From: Virgisporangium aurantiacum
GTDB lineage: Bacteria > Actinomycetota > Actinomycetes > Mycobacteriales > Micromonosporaceae
NCBI RefSeq assembly: GCF_016863635.1
Contig: NZ_BOPG01000027.1
Location: 211,013 to 275,012, forward strand
Direction: 5' to 3'
DNA length: 64,000 nt
A model generated the notes under the pieces. It searched no databases, had not been told where the DNA came from, and saw only the letters and a list, made by a program, of their open reading frames with translations. The stretch's first letter is position 1; every line of letters begins with the position of its first letter. Positions 55,007 through 63,834 of this stretch are shown piece by piece. Made by a program: the position numbers and the translations under genes.

Positions 55007-56136
55007 GACAGCTCCGGTAGCAGTTGCGCGAACTCTTCCAGGCTCTGCAGGCTGTGCCCCGACATCAGCACGTCGATGTACGGCGCCGCGACCATCATGC
55101 CCAGGCTGTTCGGCCGGAAGTCGCGGTTCGTGCCCTTGTGCGGGTTCATCCACACCAGACGGTGGCACAGCCGGCTCAGCCGCTCCAGCGCGGTCTCCAG
55201 CACCTGCGGGTCGCCCCGGTCGAGCCCGTCGGAGCAGATCACCACGATTCCGCCGCGACACACCCCGCGCCGTCCCCAGTGGCGGACGAACGTGTCCAAC
55301 GAGTCGCCGATCCGGGTGCCGCCCTCCCAGTCGAAGACCGCCCGCGCGGCCCGGTCCATCGCGTCGTCGACCCGGCGCCGCTCCAGCGCCCGGGTGACGC
55401 GGGTCAGCCGCGTGCCGAAGCAGAACGCCTCGACCCGCGCGCTGGCCCGGGTCGCCGAGTAGGCGAACTGCAGCAGGTTGCGGGAGTAGTCGGCCATCGA
55501 GCCGGAGACGTCGACGATGAGGATCAGCGGTCGCAGGCGGTTCTTCCGGCGCCGCCAGTGCAGCGTCGAGGGGTCGCCGTAGGCGCGCATCGCCGCGCGG
55601 GCGGTCCGGCGTGGATCGGGCGTCCGGCCGCGCCGGGCAGCCATGGTGCGCCGGGTCCGCCGGCGCGGCGGCGCCAGGCGGATCGTTGCGATGATCTTCT
55701 GGACGGACCTGAGCTCCTCCGGCGTGCAGGCCGCGAACGACTTGTTCCGCAGGACCTCGGCGTCGGAGCCGACGAGGCCGAGGCGGGCCGGTTGCTCGTC
55801 GCCGCTGTCGGTGCCGGGCTCGGTCGCGGGCACCTGCAGCACCGACGCGGTCTCGGCCGCCGACCGGACCGTCAGCCGCAGCGGCTCGGGGAGGTCGTCG
55901 GCGCCGTCGAGGAAGAACCGCCGGAACACCCGGTCGTACACGGGAATCTGGTCGCGGCGCGTGACCAGGGTGGCCCGGCCGGCCCAGTACAGGTCGAGGA
56001 GGTCGGTCGGGTCGAGCCGCGCCATTGCCGCGCAGTAGGTGACGACGTCGCCCGATCCGACCGCCAGGGCCGCGCCGCGCAGTTCTCCGGTGAAGGCGAC
56101 CAGGATGCCGACGAGCGGGTTGTCGGGGTTATGCAC
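55003..56136 (-). CDS. coxE: CoxE-like VWA-domain protein
   Basis: 377 residues. A long N-terminal region with arginine-rich linker (PPRRRTRRTMAARRGR) is followed by a von Willebrand A domain with the metal-binding DVSGSMADYS motif and a later ICSDGLDRGDP. CoxE works with the MoxR ATPase CoxD to mature or insert the Cu-S part of the CO dehydrogenase site. It overlaps coxD by eight bases. The end LPELS is followed by the coupled small genes. Confidence 0.87.
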   Translation of the reverse strand: MHNPDNPLVGILVAFTGELRGAALAVGSGDVVTYCAAMARLDPTDLLDLYWAGRATLVTRRDQIPVYDRVFRRFFLDGADDLPEPLRLTVRSAAETASVLQVPATEPGTDSGDEQPARLGLVGSDAEVLRNKSFAACTPEELRSVQKIIATIRLAPPRRRTRRTMAARRGRTPDPRRTARAAMRAYGDPSTLHWRRRKNRLRPLILIVDVSGSMADYSRNLLQFAYSATRASARVEAFCFGTRLTRVTRALERRRVDDAMDRAARAVFDWEGGTRIGDSLDTFVRHWGRRGVCRGGIVVICSDGLDRGDPQVLETALERLSRLCHRLVWMNPHKGTNRDFRPNSLGMMVAAPYIDVLMSGHSLQSLEEFAQLLPELS

Positions 56137-56992
56137 CCGCGATCCGATCGAGGTTGGCGCGGACCAGTTCCAGGTCGTCGCGCTCCTTCACGACCGCGCC
56201 CAGCGTGTCGTCGAGCGTCTGGACGTCGAGTTCGGTGGCGCCGAGCACGCCGAGCGTCCGGACCCAGTCGATGGTCTCCGCCACGCCCGGCGGCTTGGCC
56301 AGGTCGAGACCGCGCAGCCGGTTGACCGCGGCGACCACCGTGCGGGTGAGCGTCTCCGCGGCGGCCGGCTCACGCACCAGCACGATCTCGACCTCCCGGT
56401 CGGGGTTCGGGTAACCCACCCAGTGGTAGAGGCAGCGTCGCTTCAGCGCGTCGTGCAGCTCGCGGGTGCGGTTGGACGTCAGAACCACCAGCGGCGGTGA
56501 TTCGGCCGTGATGGTGCCGATCTCGGGGACCGTGATCTGGAAGTCGGCCAGCACCTCGAGCAGGAACGCCTCGAACTCGTCGTCGGCCCGGTCGATCTCG
56601 TCGATGAGCAGCACCGCCCGGTCGCCGGCGCGGATCGCCGCGAGCAGCGGCCGTTCGAGCAGGAACTTCGGGCCGAACAACGTGTCGACCGCGTCGTCGT
56701 TCGCGAGCTGGTGCTCCGACAGGGCCCGGATCTGCAGCATCTGGCGGGCGTAGTCCCATTCGTAGAGCGCCTGGTTGGCGTCGATGCCCTCGTAGCACTG
56801 GAGCCGGATCAGGCGACGGCCGAACACCGCCGCGAGCGCCTTCGCGACCTCGGTCTTGCCGACGCCGACCTCGCCCTCGATCAGGATCGGGCGGCCCAGC
56901 GACACCGCCACGAACAGGGCGGTCGACAACCCACGGTCGGCCAGGTAGCCGTGCGACCGCAGCTGCGCGGCCAGCGATGCGACGCTCTCCAT
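56129..56992 (-). CDS. coxD: CoxD-like MoxR AAA+ ATPase
   Basis: 287 residues. Walker A is GEVGVGKTEVAK (about 40-51), Walker B is VLLIDEIDRADDEFEAFLLE, and sensor 1 is VVLTSNRTRELHDALKRRC. These are the MoxR signatures. CoxD is a chaperone-like ATPase needed for assembly of the [CuSMoO2] centre. Sits just upstream of coxE as in other cox clusters. Confidence 0.9.
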   Translation of the reverse strand: MESVASLAAQLRSHGYLADRGLSTALFVAVSLGRPILIEGEVGVGKTEVAKALAAVFGRRLIRLQCYEGIDANQALYEWDYARQMLQIRALSEHQLANDDAVDTLFGPKFLLERPLLAAIRAGDRAVLLIDEIDRADDEFEAFLLEVLADFQITVPEIGTITAESPPLVVLTSNRTRELHDALKRRCLYHWVGYPNPDREVEIVLVREPAAAETLTRTVVAAVNRLRGLDLAKPPGVAETIDWVRTLGVLGATELDVQTLDDTLGAVVKERDDLELVRANLDRIAGA

Positions 56993-56996
56993 CCCG

Positions 56997-57248
56997 TCAG
57001 CGCGGATCGGTGCGGCCCAGCACCAGGTCCCGGATGCTGCCGCCCGACGTGCTGAGCTTGCCTTCCCGCCGTAGCCGTTCCCGCCAGGCGGCGGACAGGT
57101 CGGTACCCGGCTCGGCCATGCCGTCGAAGCTGACGTCCTTCATGTTGCGGCAGGTCTTCTGCGGCGCGCACGCCTCGTCGAGGTCCGCGGACCGCTGCCC
57201 GCCGGCGGCCCATACCGTGCGTAGCGCCTCGACCGCCTCATCAGCCAT
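56997..57248 (-). CDS. Small hypothetical protein upstream of coxD
   Basis: 83 residues. Soluble, with two Cys separated by six residues (EACAPQKTCRNMKDVSFDG) in a stretch that might bind metal or be redox-active. Four bases before coxD on the same strand. No family recognised; the Cys pair and the position next to CoxD/CoxE suggest a maturation accessory. Confidence 0.6.
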   Translation of the reverse strand: MADEAVEALRTVWAAGGQRSADLDEACAPQKTCRNMKDVSFDGMAEPGTDLSAAWRERLRREGKLSTSGGSIRDLVLGRTDPR

Positions 57249-57326
57249 GGCACACCGTCCTCTCCGCGCGTTTCCTCGACAGTAGGTTCTGGTGGCGACT
57301 GGCGCGACCGCAGATTAAGCCTTCAC

Positions 57327-58205
57327 TTAACTCGTCGCCCGCGCGACCTTCATCGCCTCGGCCAGGATCGAGACGGCGATCTCCGGGGGAGTGGTGGCAC
57401 CGATGTCGAGCCCCGCCGGCCCGTGCACACGGTCCAGGTCGGTGACGCCCCGGTGCGCGAGCCAGTCGGCCCGGGTCTGCTGGGTGCGGCGGGAGCCCAA
57501 CGCACCGATGTAGCCCACCTCGCCGGCGAGCGCCGCTTCGAGTGCCGCCCCGGCGAGCTCCACGTCGTGGCTGACCACCACGACCTTGTCCAGGGCGGCC
57601 AGGGCCGCGATCGCGCCGGTCGCGGCGCGCGCGTCGGACGCGACGTCGATGCGCCAGCCGAGCAGGTCGGCCGCGGCCCGCAACGCCTCCGCGACCGGGC
57701 CGCCGCCGACGATCAGCAGCCGCGGAACCGGCCAGAACACACTCGTCACCGTGTCCGGTTCCACCAGCGAGCCGCTCACCCGCCGAGTCTTGTCCGCAGC
57801 CGCGTCGACCCTCTCCGTACCGACGATCCGGTCACCGTCGAGGCTGACCCGGATCCCCACCGGTTCCCGGCGACGCAGCCGGTCCCACAGGTCCCCCGCC
57901 AGCATGTCGGCCGGCACGAGCACGCACCGCGCGTCGCCCCCGCAGGCCAGTCCCGCCAACTGGGCGTCGACGTCACCGACCCGCAGATCGACGACCCGGC
58001 CGGTGATCCCCTGCGACGACAGGTCGGCGAGCTGGTCGTTGAGCGAACCGCCGAGCACCGAACCGACCCGGCCCCCGCCCGGCGTGATCGCGAGTGCCTC
58101 GCCCAGGTCGCGGGCACCCAACCCGGTCGCCTCCACCACCCACGCGACGTCGACGCGGGTACCCGCCCGCAGACACGCCGCCACGCTCAACGCGATCTCG
58201 TACAC
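57327..58205 (-). CDS. XdhC/CoxI family molybdoenzyme maturation protein
   Basis: 292 residues. The N-terminal XdhC domain (MYEIALSVAACLRAGTRVDV, GSVLGGSLNDQLADL) and the C-terminal Rossmann domain (PRLLIVGGGPVAEALRAAAD, GYIGALGSRRTQQTRADWL, GLDIGATTPPEIAVSILAE) are diagnostic of XdhC proteins. They bind and sulfurate Mo cofactor for molybdenum hydroxylases. A second XdhC-type protein in the window, after coxF at 46166-47083; only that one carries a YHS domain. Confidence 0.88.
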   Translation of the reverse strand: MYEIALSVAACLRAGTRVDVAWVVEATGLGARDLGEALAITPGGGRVGSVLGGSLNDQLADLSSQGITGRVVDLRVGDVDAQLAGLACGGDARCVLVPADMLAGDLWDRLRRREPVGIRVSLDGDRIVGTERVDAAADKTRRVSGSLVEPDTVTSVFWPVPRLLIVGGGPVAEALRAAADLLGWRIDVASDARAATGAIAALAALDKVVVVSHDVELAGAALEAALAGEVGYIGALGSRRTQQTRADWLAHRGVTDLDRVHGPAGLDIGATTPPEIAVSILAEAMKVARATS

Positions 58206-58218
58206 CCGTCCAGCCTAG

Positions 58219-58854
58219 TCAGGCGTTGAGGTAGGCCAGAACGGCGAGGACGCGGCGGTTGTCGTCGTCGGAGGGCGGCATGTGCAGCTTGGTGAGGATG
58301 TTGTTGATGTGCTTGCTCACCGCCTTCTCGGTGATGCCGAGCTTGGCCGCGACGGCGGCGTTGGACCGGCCCTGAGCGATCTCGCCGAGCACCTCACGTT
58401 CCCGGGCGGTGAGCACCGCCAGCGGTTCCCGGCGGGCGAAGAGCTGCGTGATCACCTCGGGGTCCATCGCGGTGCCGCCGGCGGCGACCCGGCGGACGGC
58501 GTCGACGAAGTCGTCGACGTTGGACACGCGGTCCTTGAGCAGGTAGCCCACCCCGCCGTTCGGGGTGGCGAGCAGTTCGCGGGCGTAGAGCGGCTCGACG
58601 TGCTGGGAGAGCATGAGGACCGGCAGGCCGGGAATCTCGGTCCGGGCCGCGATCGCGGCCTGCAGGCCCTCGTCGGTGAACGTCGGCGGGAGGCGGACGT
58701 CGATGATCGCCACCTCGGGCTTGTGGGTGATCAGGGCCGGCAGCAGCTCCGGGCCGTTGTCGACGGCGGCGACGACGTCGAACTCGAACGCGTCGAGCAG
58801 CCGGGTCAGTCCGTACCGGAGGAGGGCATGGTCCTCGGCAATGACAACGCGCAC
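58219..58854 (-). CDS. NarL/LuxR-type response regulator
   Basis: 211 residues. The receiver domain has the acidic pair near EDHA, phosphoacceptor Asp52 (AIIDVRLP) and Lys in LLKDR. The C-terminal LuxR HTH is LTAREREVLGEIAQGRSNAA followed by ITEKAVSKHINNILTKL. Its gene start overlaps the kinase gene end by 49 bases, so the pair is coupled. Target genes unknown; the neighbouring XdhC gene is transcribed in the same direction 13 bases later. Confidence 0.92.
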   Translation of the reverse strand: MRVVIAEDHALLRYGLTRLLDAFEFDVVAAVDNGPELLPALITHKPEVAIIDVRLPPTFTDEGLQAAIAARTEIPGLPVLMLSQHVEPLYARELLATPNGGVGYLLKDRVSNVDDFVDAVRRVAAGGTAMDPEVITQLFARREPLAVLTAREREVLGEIAQGRSNAAVAAKLGITEKAVSKHINNILTKLHMPPSDDDNRRVLAVLAYLNA

Positions 58855-60113
58855 GGCACCTCCATGGTGATGACGGTGGGTCCCCCGGGAGGGCTCGACA
58901 GCGCGATCGTGCCGTCGAACGCGGCGAGGCGGCGCTCGATGCCGCCCAGGCCGGTGCCGGCGGCCGGGTCGGCGCCACCGCCGCCGTCGTCGGTGACGAC
59001 CATCCTAAGGGCACCGTCCGCGTGCCGGATGGAGACCGATCCGGTGTGGGCGCGGCTGTGCCGGATCATGTTGGTCAGGGTCTCGGCGACGGCGAAGTAC
59101 GCCGCGGACTCGACGGGCGTGTCGGGCCGGCCGGGAAGGTCGACGTCGATGGTGATCGGCACCGGCAGGCTCAGCGCCAGCGCGCGGACCGCGCCGCCGA
59201 GTCCGCGTTCGGCGAGCACCGGCGGGTGGATGCCGCGGATGAGGTGCCGCAACTCGACCAGCGCGGTGTGGCTGGACTCGCGGGCCTCGTCCAGAAGCTT
59301 GTGGGCCTGGGCCGGGTTGCGGTCGATGAGCTTGTCGGCCAGGCCGATCGTCATGCTCAGCGAGGCGAGGCGGGCCTGGACGCCGTCGTGCAGGTCGCGT
59401 TCGATGCGCCGCAGCTCGGCCGCCTGGGCGTCGACGGTGTCGGCGCGCGTGACCGTCAGGTGCGTGACCCGCAGCCGGAGTTCGGCGGCCCTGGTCGGCG
59501 CGAGGAAGAGCCGGGCGAAGTAGGCGTCGACGCGGCGCAGCCACGGAGCCAGCCACAGGCCGCCGGCGAGGACGGCGGCGCCCTCCGGCAGGCAGAGCAG
59601 GACGCCGGGCCAGGTGTCGATGGCGAAGGTGGCGCCGTAGCCGTACCAGCCGGTGGCGAGCCAGATCCACAACGGCGTGAGCGTCAGACCCACGACCCCG
59701 TAGAGGGGCACCAGCACCCCGACCGCTCCGAGTCCGAACCCGACCAGCGCGCCCGGCCCGAGCCACGCGAGGTCGCGCCAGGTGGCCGGGTCGGTCACCG
59801 TCCACCGGAAGTGGGGCCAGGCGCCGGCCACGGCCCGTTCCGGGGGCGGGTGGTACGGACGGGTCACCAGGACGCCGGTCCGGGAGGCACGCCGGCGCTC
59901 CAGGTCGGTGCGCTTGCGGACCAGCGTCATCGTCCACGGCACCAGCGCCAGGCCGAGGAACGGCACCGGTGCCAGGGCGAGGGCGACGATCGACACGACC
60001 AGCAGCGGCAGGTTGGTGAACGCCAACCCCATCGCGGCCAGGCCGCTCAGCGCGCCGCGCAGTCCGCGCCGCGCCCACCGGCCCAGCCGTACGCCGCTCC
60101 CCGCCATGTCCAC
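58806..60113 (-). CDS. Membrane sensor histidine kinase, HisKA_3 type
   Basis: 435 residues. The N-terminal half has several hydrophobic segments with a DUF-type putative sensor region (LVGFGLGAVGVLVPLYGVVG). The HisKA_3 box LRRIERDLHDGVQARLASLS contains the phospho-accepting His. The ATPase domain ends with VTDDGGGGADPAAGTGLGGI. Its partner is the overlapping NarL-type regulator. It is divergent from a desaturase gene with 108 bases between; two-component control of membrane fluidity (DesK/DesR-like) is possible, but the evidence is only position and the generic kinase type. Confidence 0.9.
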   Translation of the reverse strand: MDMAGSGVRLGRWARRGLRGALSGLAAMGLAFTNLPLLVVSIVALALAPVPFLGLALVPWTMTLVRKRTDLERRRASRTGVLVTRPYHPPPERAVAGAWPHFRWTVTDPATWRDLAWLGPGALVGFGLGAVGVLVPLYGVVGLTLTPLWIWLATGWYGYGATFAIDTWPGVLLCLPEGAAVLAGGLWLAPWLRRVDAYFARLFLAPTRAAELRLRVTHLTVTRADTVDAQAAELRRIERDLHDGVQARLASLSMTIGLADKLIDRNPAQAHKLLDEARESSHTALVELRHLIRGIHPPVLAERGLGGAVRALALSLPVPITIDVDLPGRPDTPVESAAYFAVAETLTNMIRHSRAHTGSVSIRHADGALRMVVTDDGGGGADPAAGTGLGGIERRLAAFDGTIALSSPPGGPTVITMEVPCALSLPRTMPSSGTD

Positions 60114-60221
60114 AGGTCACATCCTGCCTCGCGGCGCGCGTTTCCATGGTGGTGCCAGCACCACCGGGTCGCAGGTCGTAGCGCTCCTGACGAGTCGCCC
60201 CGCAGGCGGTTCGATGGAGAC

Positions 60222-61250
60222 ATGACGATCACCGTGCCATCGCGGACCAAGACGGGCAGCGACTTCGCCGTGCTGTCGCGCCGGATCACCGGCGAGGGAC
60301 TGATGCGGCGCCGGCCCGCCTACTACCTGGTGCGGCTGAGCGTCGTCACGCTGATGCTGGTCGGCGGGTGGACCGCGTTCTTCCTCATCGGCTCGTCCTG
60401 GTGGCAGCTGGTGACGGCCGTGTTCCTCGCCGTCACGTTCACCCAGGTCGGTCTCATCGGGCACGATCTCGCCCACCGTCAGGTTTTCCGTACCAAACGC
60501 CCCGGCGACGTCGCTGGCCTCATCGCGGGCAACCTCGGTGTCGGGATGAGCTACGGCTGGTGGATGGACAAGCACACCCGTCACCACAACAACCCCAACC
60601 ACGACGACCTCGACCCCGACGTCGCACCCGAGGTGCTCATCTGGGCCACCGAGTCGGCCCTCGGCCGCCGGGGGCTCAAGGGTTTCATCACCCGCCACCA
60701 GGCCGCGCTGTTCTTCCCGCTGCTCACCCTGCTCGCCGTCGACCTGAAGGTGTCCAGCGTCAAGGCCCTGCGCAACGGCACGGTCAAGCGCCCCCGGCTG
60801 GAGAGCACGCTCCTGATCGCGCACGGCGTCGCCTACCTCTCCGCGCTGCTGGTCGTCCTCTCCCCGCTGCAGGCGGTCGCGTTCCTGCTGGTGCACCAGG
60901 CTTTGTTCGGTGTCTACCTGGGCATGACGTTCGCCCCCAACCACAAGGGCATGCCGCACCCGACCGGCGACGAGGACTTCCTGCGCAAGCAGGTGATCAC
61001 CTCCCGCAACGTCCGCGGTGGCTGGCTCACCGACGCGGCGCTCGGCGGCCTGAACTACCAGATCGAGCACCACCTGTTCCCCGGCATGCCGACGCCCAAC
61101 CTGCGCAAGGCACAGCCGATCGTCCGGGCGTACTGCGCCGAACTCGGCGTCGCCTACGAGGAGACCAGCCTCGTCACGTCCTACCGGCAGGCCCTGCAAT
61201 ACCTGCACGAGGTGGGCGCACCGGCCCGCGCCGAGCACGCGGCCCGCTGA
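60222..61250 (+). CDS. Membrane fatty acid desaturase
   Basis: 342 residues. The three histidine boxes of acyl-lipid desaturases are present: GHDLAH (about 80), HTRHHNN (about 116) and QIEHHLFP (about 280). Four hydrophobic spans flank them. The di-iron centre introduces a double bond into membrane fatty acids using O2. ATG at 60222 follows GGAG; the longer frame upstream is a shadow. Divergent from the histidine kinase. Confidence 0.9.
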   Translation: MTITVPSRTKTGSDFAVLSRRITGEGLMRRRPAYYLVRLSVVTLMLVGGWTAFFLIGSSWWQLVTAVFLAVTFTQVGLIGHDLAHRQVFRTKRPGDVAGLIAGNLGVGMSYGWWMDKHTRHHNNPNHDDLDPDVAPEVLIWATESALGRRGLKGFITRHQAALFFPLLTLLAVDLKVSSVKALRNGTVKRPRLESTLLIAHGVAYLSALLVVLSPLQAVAFLLVHQALFGVYLGMTFAPNHKGMPHPTGDEDFLRKQVITSRNVRGGWLTDAALGGLNYQIEHHLFPGMPTPNLRKAQPIVRAYCAELGVAYEETSLVTSYRQALQYLHEVGAPARAEHAAR

Positions 61251-61255
61251 GCCGG

Positions 61256-62239
61256 CTACCGGCGCCGGCGGGGTGGGCGGGCCCCGCGTCGCGGGGCGAC
61301 CGGGCCGCGGCGGTGGATCACCCGCTGGTGGACGGCCGCCGGCGGCGCGGGGGTGGCCGCAGGCACGGCCAGATCGGTGACGGGCCCGCGGGTGCTGGTG
61401 GCGGCGAGCGCGGCGGCGAACAGGACAAGCTGGTTGAGCACGCTGAGGAACACCAGCACCGCGACCGCGCCGGTGACGAGATGGTAGGCCGGGTTGGCCT
61501 GGGTGCGGTGCACGTAGACGCGGCCGAGGGTCTTGAGCACCTCGAGTCCAGCGGCGACGAACAGCGCCGGTCCGAGGACCCGCCGAAGCCGCATCTTCAG
61601 CCGCGGCAGCGCGGTGAGGGCGGCGATGGCCAGCAGGACGTTGACCCCGACGCCGAGCACGTACCCGGCCGATCGGAGCAGCCACCGGCCCGGCGGTCCG
61701 GCCGCGTCGGCCGTGTCGAACAGCAACAGGTTCAGCAGGGTCCCGGTGCCCGTCGCCGCGGCGAGCGAGGCGGCCAGCAGCAACCCGAGCCCGGCCAGGA
61801 CGGCGAGATCGATGAGTTGCCGGAGGAAGAAGTTGCCCGGGTACTGCGGCAGCCGCCAGATCGCCCGGATCGAGGAGCGCAGCGAGTCGACCCAGAACAG
61901 GCCGGCGACCGGCAGCACGACGAAGGCGACCAGCCCGGCGGTGCCGCGGGCCTCCCGTAGCGCCCGGGCGTCGAGACCGGGCAGGTTCTCCGACAGGTAG
62001 CCCTGCACCGCACGCAGCGCGGCGGGATCGTCCAGAACGAAGCCGAGCACCGCGAAGCCCAACAGGGCCAGCGAGAACGCGGCGAAGAACGAATAGTAGG
62101 TGACCGCGGCGGCCAACCGGCCGCCGTCGGCCCGGTCGTAGCGGACCACGGCCCGGGCCAGATGGTCGAGCCGGCCGAACCGGCGACGGGCCCGCCCGAA
62201 GGCCGCCACCACCCGCCGCGTCCACCCCGATCCGGTCAT
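61256..62239 (-). CDS. YihY/BrkB family membrane protein
   Basis: 327 residues with about six spans. The family opening is AVRYDRADGGRLAAAVTYYSFFAAF, followed by DDPAALRAVQGYLSENLPG and the G/A-rich helices of the YihY/UPF0761 family. The C-terminus is basic and proline-rich (APRRGARPPRRRR). Function in the family remains unclear (once misnamed RNase BN). Ten bases downstream of the hemerythrin-like gene on the same strand. Confidence 0.85.
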   Translation of the reverse strand: MTGSGWTRRVVAAFGRARRRFGRLDHLARAVVRYDRADGGRLAAAVTYYSFFAAFSLALLGFAVLGFVLDDPAALRAVQGYLSENLPGLDARALREARGTAGLVAFVVLPVAGLFWVDSLRSSIRAIWRLPQYPGNFFLRQLIDLAVLAGLGLLLAASLAAATGTGTLLNLLLFDTADAAGPPGRWLLRSAGYVLGVGVNVLLAIAALTALPRLKMRLRRVLGPALFVAAGLEVLKTLGRVYVHRTQANPAYHLVTGAVAVLVFLSVLNQLVLFAAALAATSTRGPVTDLAVPAATPAPPAAVHQRVIHRRGPVAPRRGARPPRRRR

Positions 62240-62249
62240 TCCGGTCCGG

Positions 62250-62750
62250 TCAGGCGACGACCGCGTCGACGGCCTTCTTCAGCGCCGACGGCTGCGTCGG
62301 CTTGCGCGGCGCCTTCCTGCGCATGTCGTTCATGCGCGCGCCGATCTCCTGCAGCTGCTTGCGCCCGAGGCCTTCCCGGACCTTGGGGAACCACTCCTGC
62401 TCCTCCTCCTCGATGTGGTGCGTCACGTTCTCGATGAGCACGGTCGTCTTGGCGGTGAACCGCTCGTCGCCAGCGTTCATGGTGTGGAGCTCGGCGCAGA
62501 GCACGTCGGCGACGTGGTGTTCCTCGTACGATTCGAGCACGTCGTCCTCGAGGTCGGGGAGGAGCTTGCGGACCTCCGGGTACATGCACTCGTTCTCGAT
62601 GTACGTGTGCACCGTCAGGGCCTCGATGATCTGCTTGACGATCCTGCCCTTGCGGGCGGTGGCGCCGTCTCCGGCGTCGTTGAATTCCTTGAACAGCCGG
62701 CGGATCTCTTTGTGGTCGTTCTTGAGTAGGACGATGGCGTCGGTCGACAC
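62250..62750 (-). CDS. Hemerythrin HHE-domain protein
   Basis: 166 residues from GTG 62750, which follows AAGGAG. The four-helix bundle has the HHE iron-ligand pattern: LKNDHKEIRRLFKEF, HTYIENECMYPEV, YEEHHVADVLCAEL and HHIEEEEQEWFP. Such proteins bind a di-iron centre and sense or handle O2, NO or iron. The C-terminus is basic (KAPRKPTQPSALKK). Cytoplasmic. Confidence 0.88.
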   Translation of the reverse strand: MSTDAIVLLKNDHKEIRRLFKEFNDAGDGATARKGRIVKQIIEALTVHTYIENECMYPEVRKLLPDLEDDVLESYEEHHVADVLCAELHTMNAGDERFTAKTTVLIENVTHHIEEEEQEWFPKVREGLGRKQLQEIGARMNDMRRKAPRKPTQPSALKKAVDAVVA

Positions 62751-62827
62751 GATTGCTCCTTCAGTTGTCGAGGCACGGGCCCGGTGGACGTGTCGTCCAC
62801 CGGGCCCACGCACCAAGCCGGTCGGGG

Positions 62828-63442
62828 TCAGCTGACCGACTGGCGGGTCTCCTGCACGGTGGTGCGGCCGGACTCCCTGGCCTGTTCGGCGGTGTTGCCG
62901 GCCGCCTGCTGGACGGTCTGCTTGACCTGTCCGGCGGCGTCCTTCGCCGTCTCCTGGAGGTCGCCGGCGATGTCACGCGCCGCGTCCTTCGCCTGGTCGA
63001 CCAGACCCTCCGAGCGGTCGGCGACGGCGGCACCGGCGCGCTTCTCCGGCTCGGTCTCCGGCAGCAGCGCCGCCGTCAACAGTCCGATGCCGAAAGCGAT
63101 GACGCCGACGGCGAGCGGGTTGCCGCGGGTCCGGCGGGCCACCATGTCGGGCGTGCCACGCACGGTTCCGGCCACCTGATGCGCCGTCTCCTGCGCCTTG
63201 TCGCCGGCCTGCGACGCGGTCTCCTGCATCGTGTCACCGGCGTGGGAGACGCTGTCGAGGGCCGAATCCTTCGCGCCCATCACCTTGTCGGCGAGGGACC
63301 GGGCCCGTCCCTTGGCGCCTTCCCACTTGCGCCCGACCACGCGGCTGGGCACGGTGTGGTCGGCGAGCCGGTCGACGTCGTAGGCGAGTTCCCCGCGCGT
63401 CTGCTCGATCTCGGTTCTCAACTCGTCTGGCCGCGAACCCAT
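62828..63442 (-). CDS. DUF3618 membrane protein
   Basis: 204 residues. An N-terminal DUF3618 block (MGSRPDELRTEIEQTRGELA, YDVDRLADHTVPSRVV) is followed by a long amphipathic Ala/Gln/Glu-rich helix and one transmembrane span (NPLAVGVIAFGIGLLTAALLP). Repeated DQAKDAARDIAGDLQETAKD motifs in the C-terminal part resemble stress-related helical repeat proteins. ATG at 63442 follows AGAGGAAG and overlaps the preceding gene by 25 bases. Confidence 0.85.
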   Translation of the reverse strand: MGSRPDELRTEIEQTRGELAYDVDRLADHTVPSRVVGRKWEGAKGRARSLADKVMGAKDSALDSVSHAGDTMQETASQAGDKAQETAHQVAGTVRGTPDMVARRTRGNPLAVGVIAFGIGLLTAALLPETEPEKRAGAAVADRSEGLVDQAKDAARDIAGDLQETAKDAAGQVKQTVQQAAGNTAEQARESGRTTVQETRQSVS

Positions 63443-63834
63443 TGGGCTTCCTCTCTCAGTGTTTCGACCGTCTGCCGCGGCACCGGATCGACGTCTTTCA
63501 TGCGTTTGCGACCGACGACGTAGAGCACTCCACCGACGACTCCCCACAGGACAGCCACGATGAGTGCCGCCCATCCCAGCGGGATGACCGCGCCGAGGGC
63601 GAAGACCAGCGCGAGGGTCAGCAGGACCGTCACCATGTAGCCGGCGAAGCCGGCACCGGCGAGCATTCCGCCGGCCTTGCCCGCCTTGGCGGCCTCTTCC
63701 TTCAGTTCCGCCTTGGCCAGTGCGACCTCCTGGCGGAACAGCTTGGAGAGGTCACCGGCGACCTGGCCGAGGAGATGCCCGACGGATCCGTCGTTGTCGA
63801 CCGTGCGATGCTCCGGCTCGTATCCGGTGGTCAT
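63418..63834 (-). CDS. Phage holin-like envelope protein (DUF1469)
   Basis: 138 residues. A short soluble start is followed by VGHLLGQVAGDLSKLFRQEV, the typical DUF1469/Phage_holin_3_6 opening, and two hydrophobic spans (GYMVTVLLTLALVFALGAVI, AALIVAVLWGVVGGVLYVVG). Usually encoded next to DUF3618 in actinomycetes, as here. Membrane-associated; role in envelope stress assumed. Confidence 0.87.
   Translation of the reverse strand: MTTGYEPEHRTVDNDGSVGHLLGQVAGDLSKLFRQEVALAKAELKEEAAKAGKAGGMLAGAGFAGYMVTVLLTLALVFALGAVIPLGWAALIVAVLWGVVGGVLYVVGRKRMKDVDPVPRQTVETLREEAQWVRGQTS

Noticed and set aside
60114..60221. tRNA or small RNA gene in the kinase-desaturase gap
   Set aside because: No cloverleaf, no anticodon arm and no terminator hairpin seen; it is simply a divergent promoter region.
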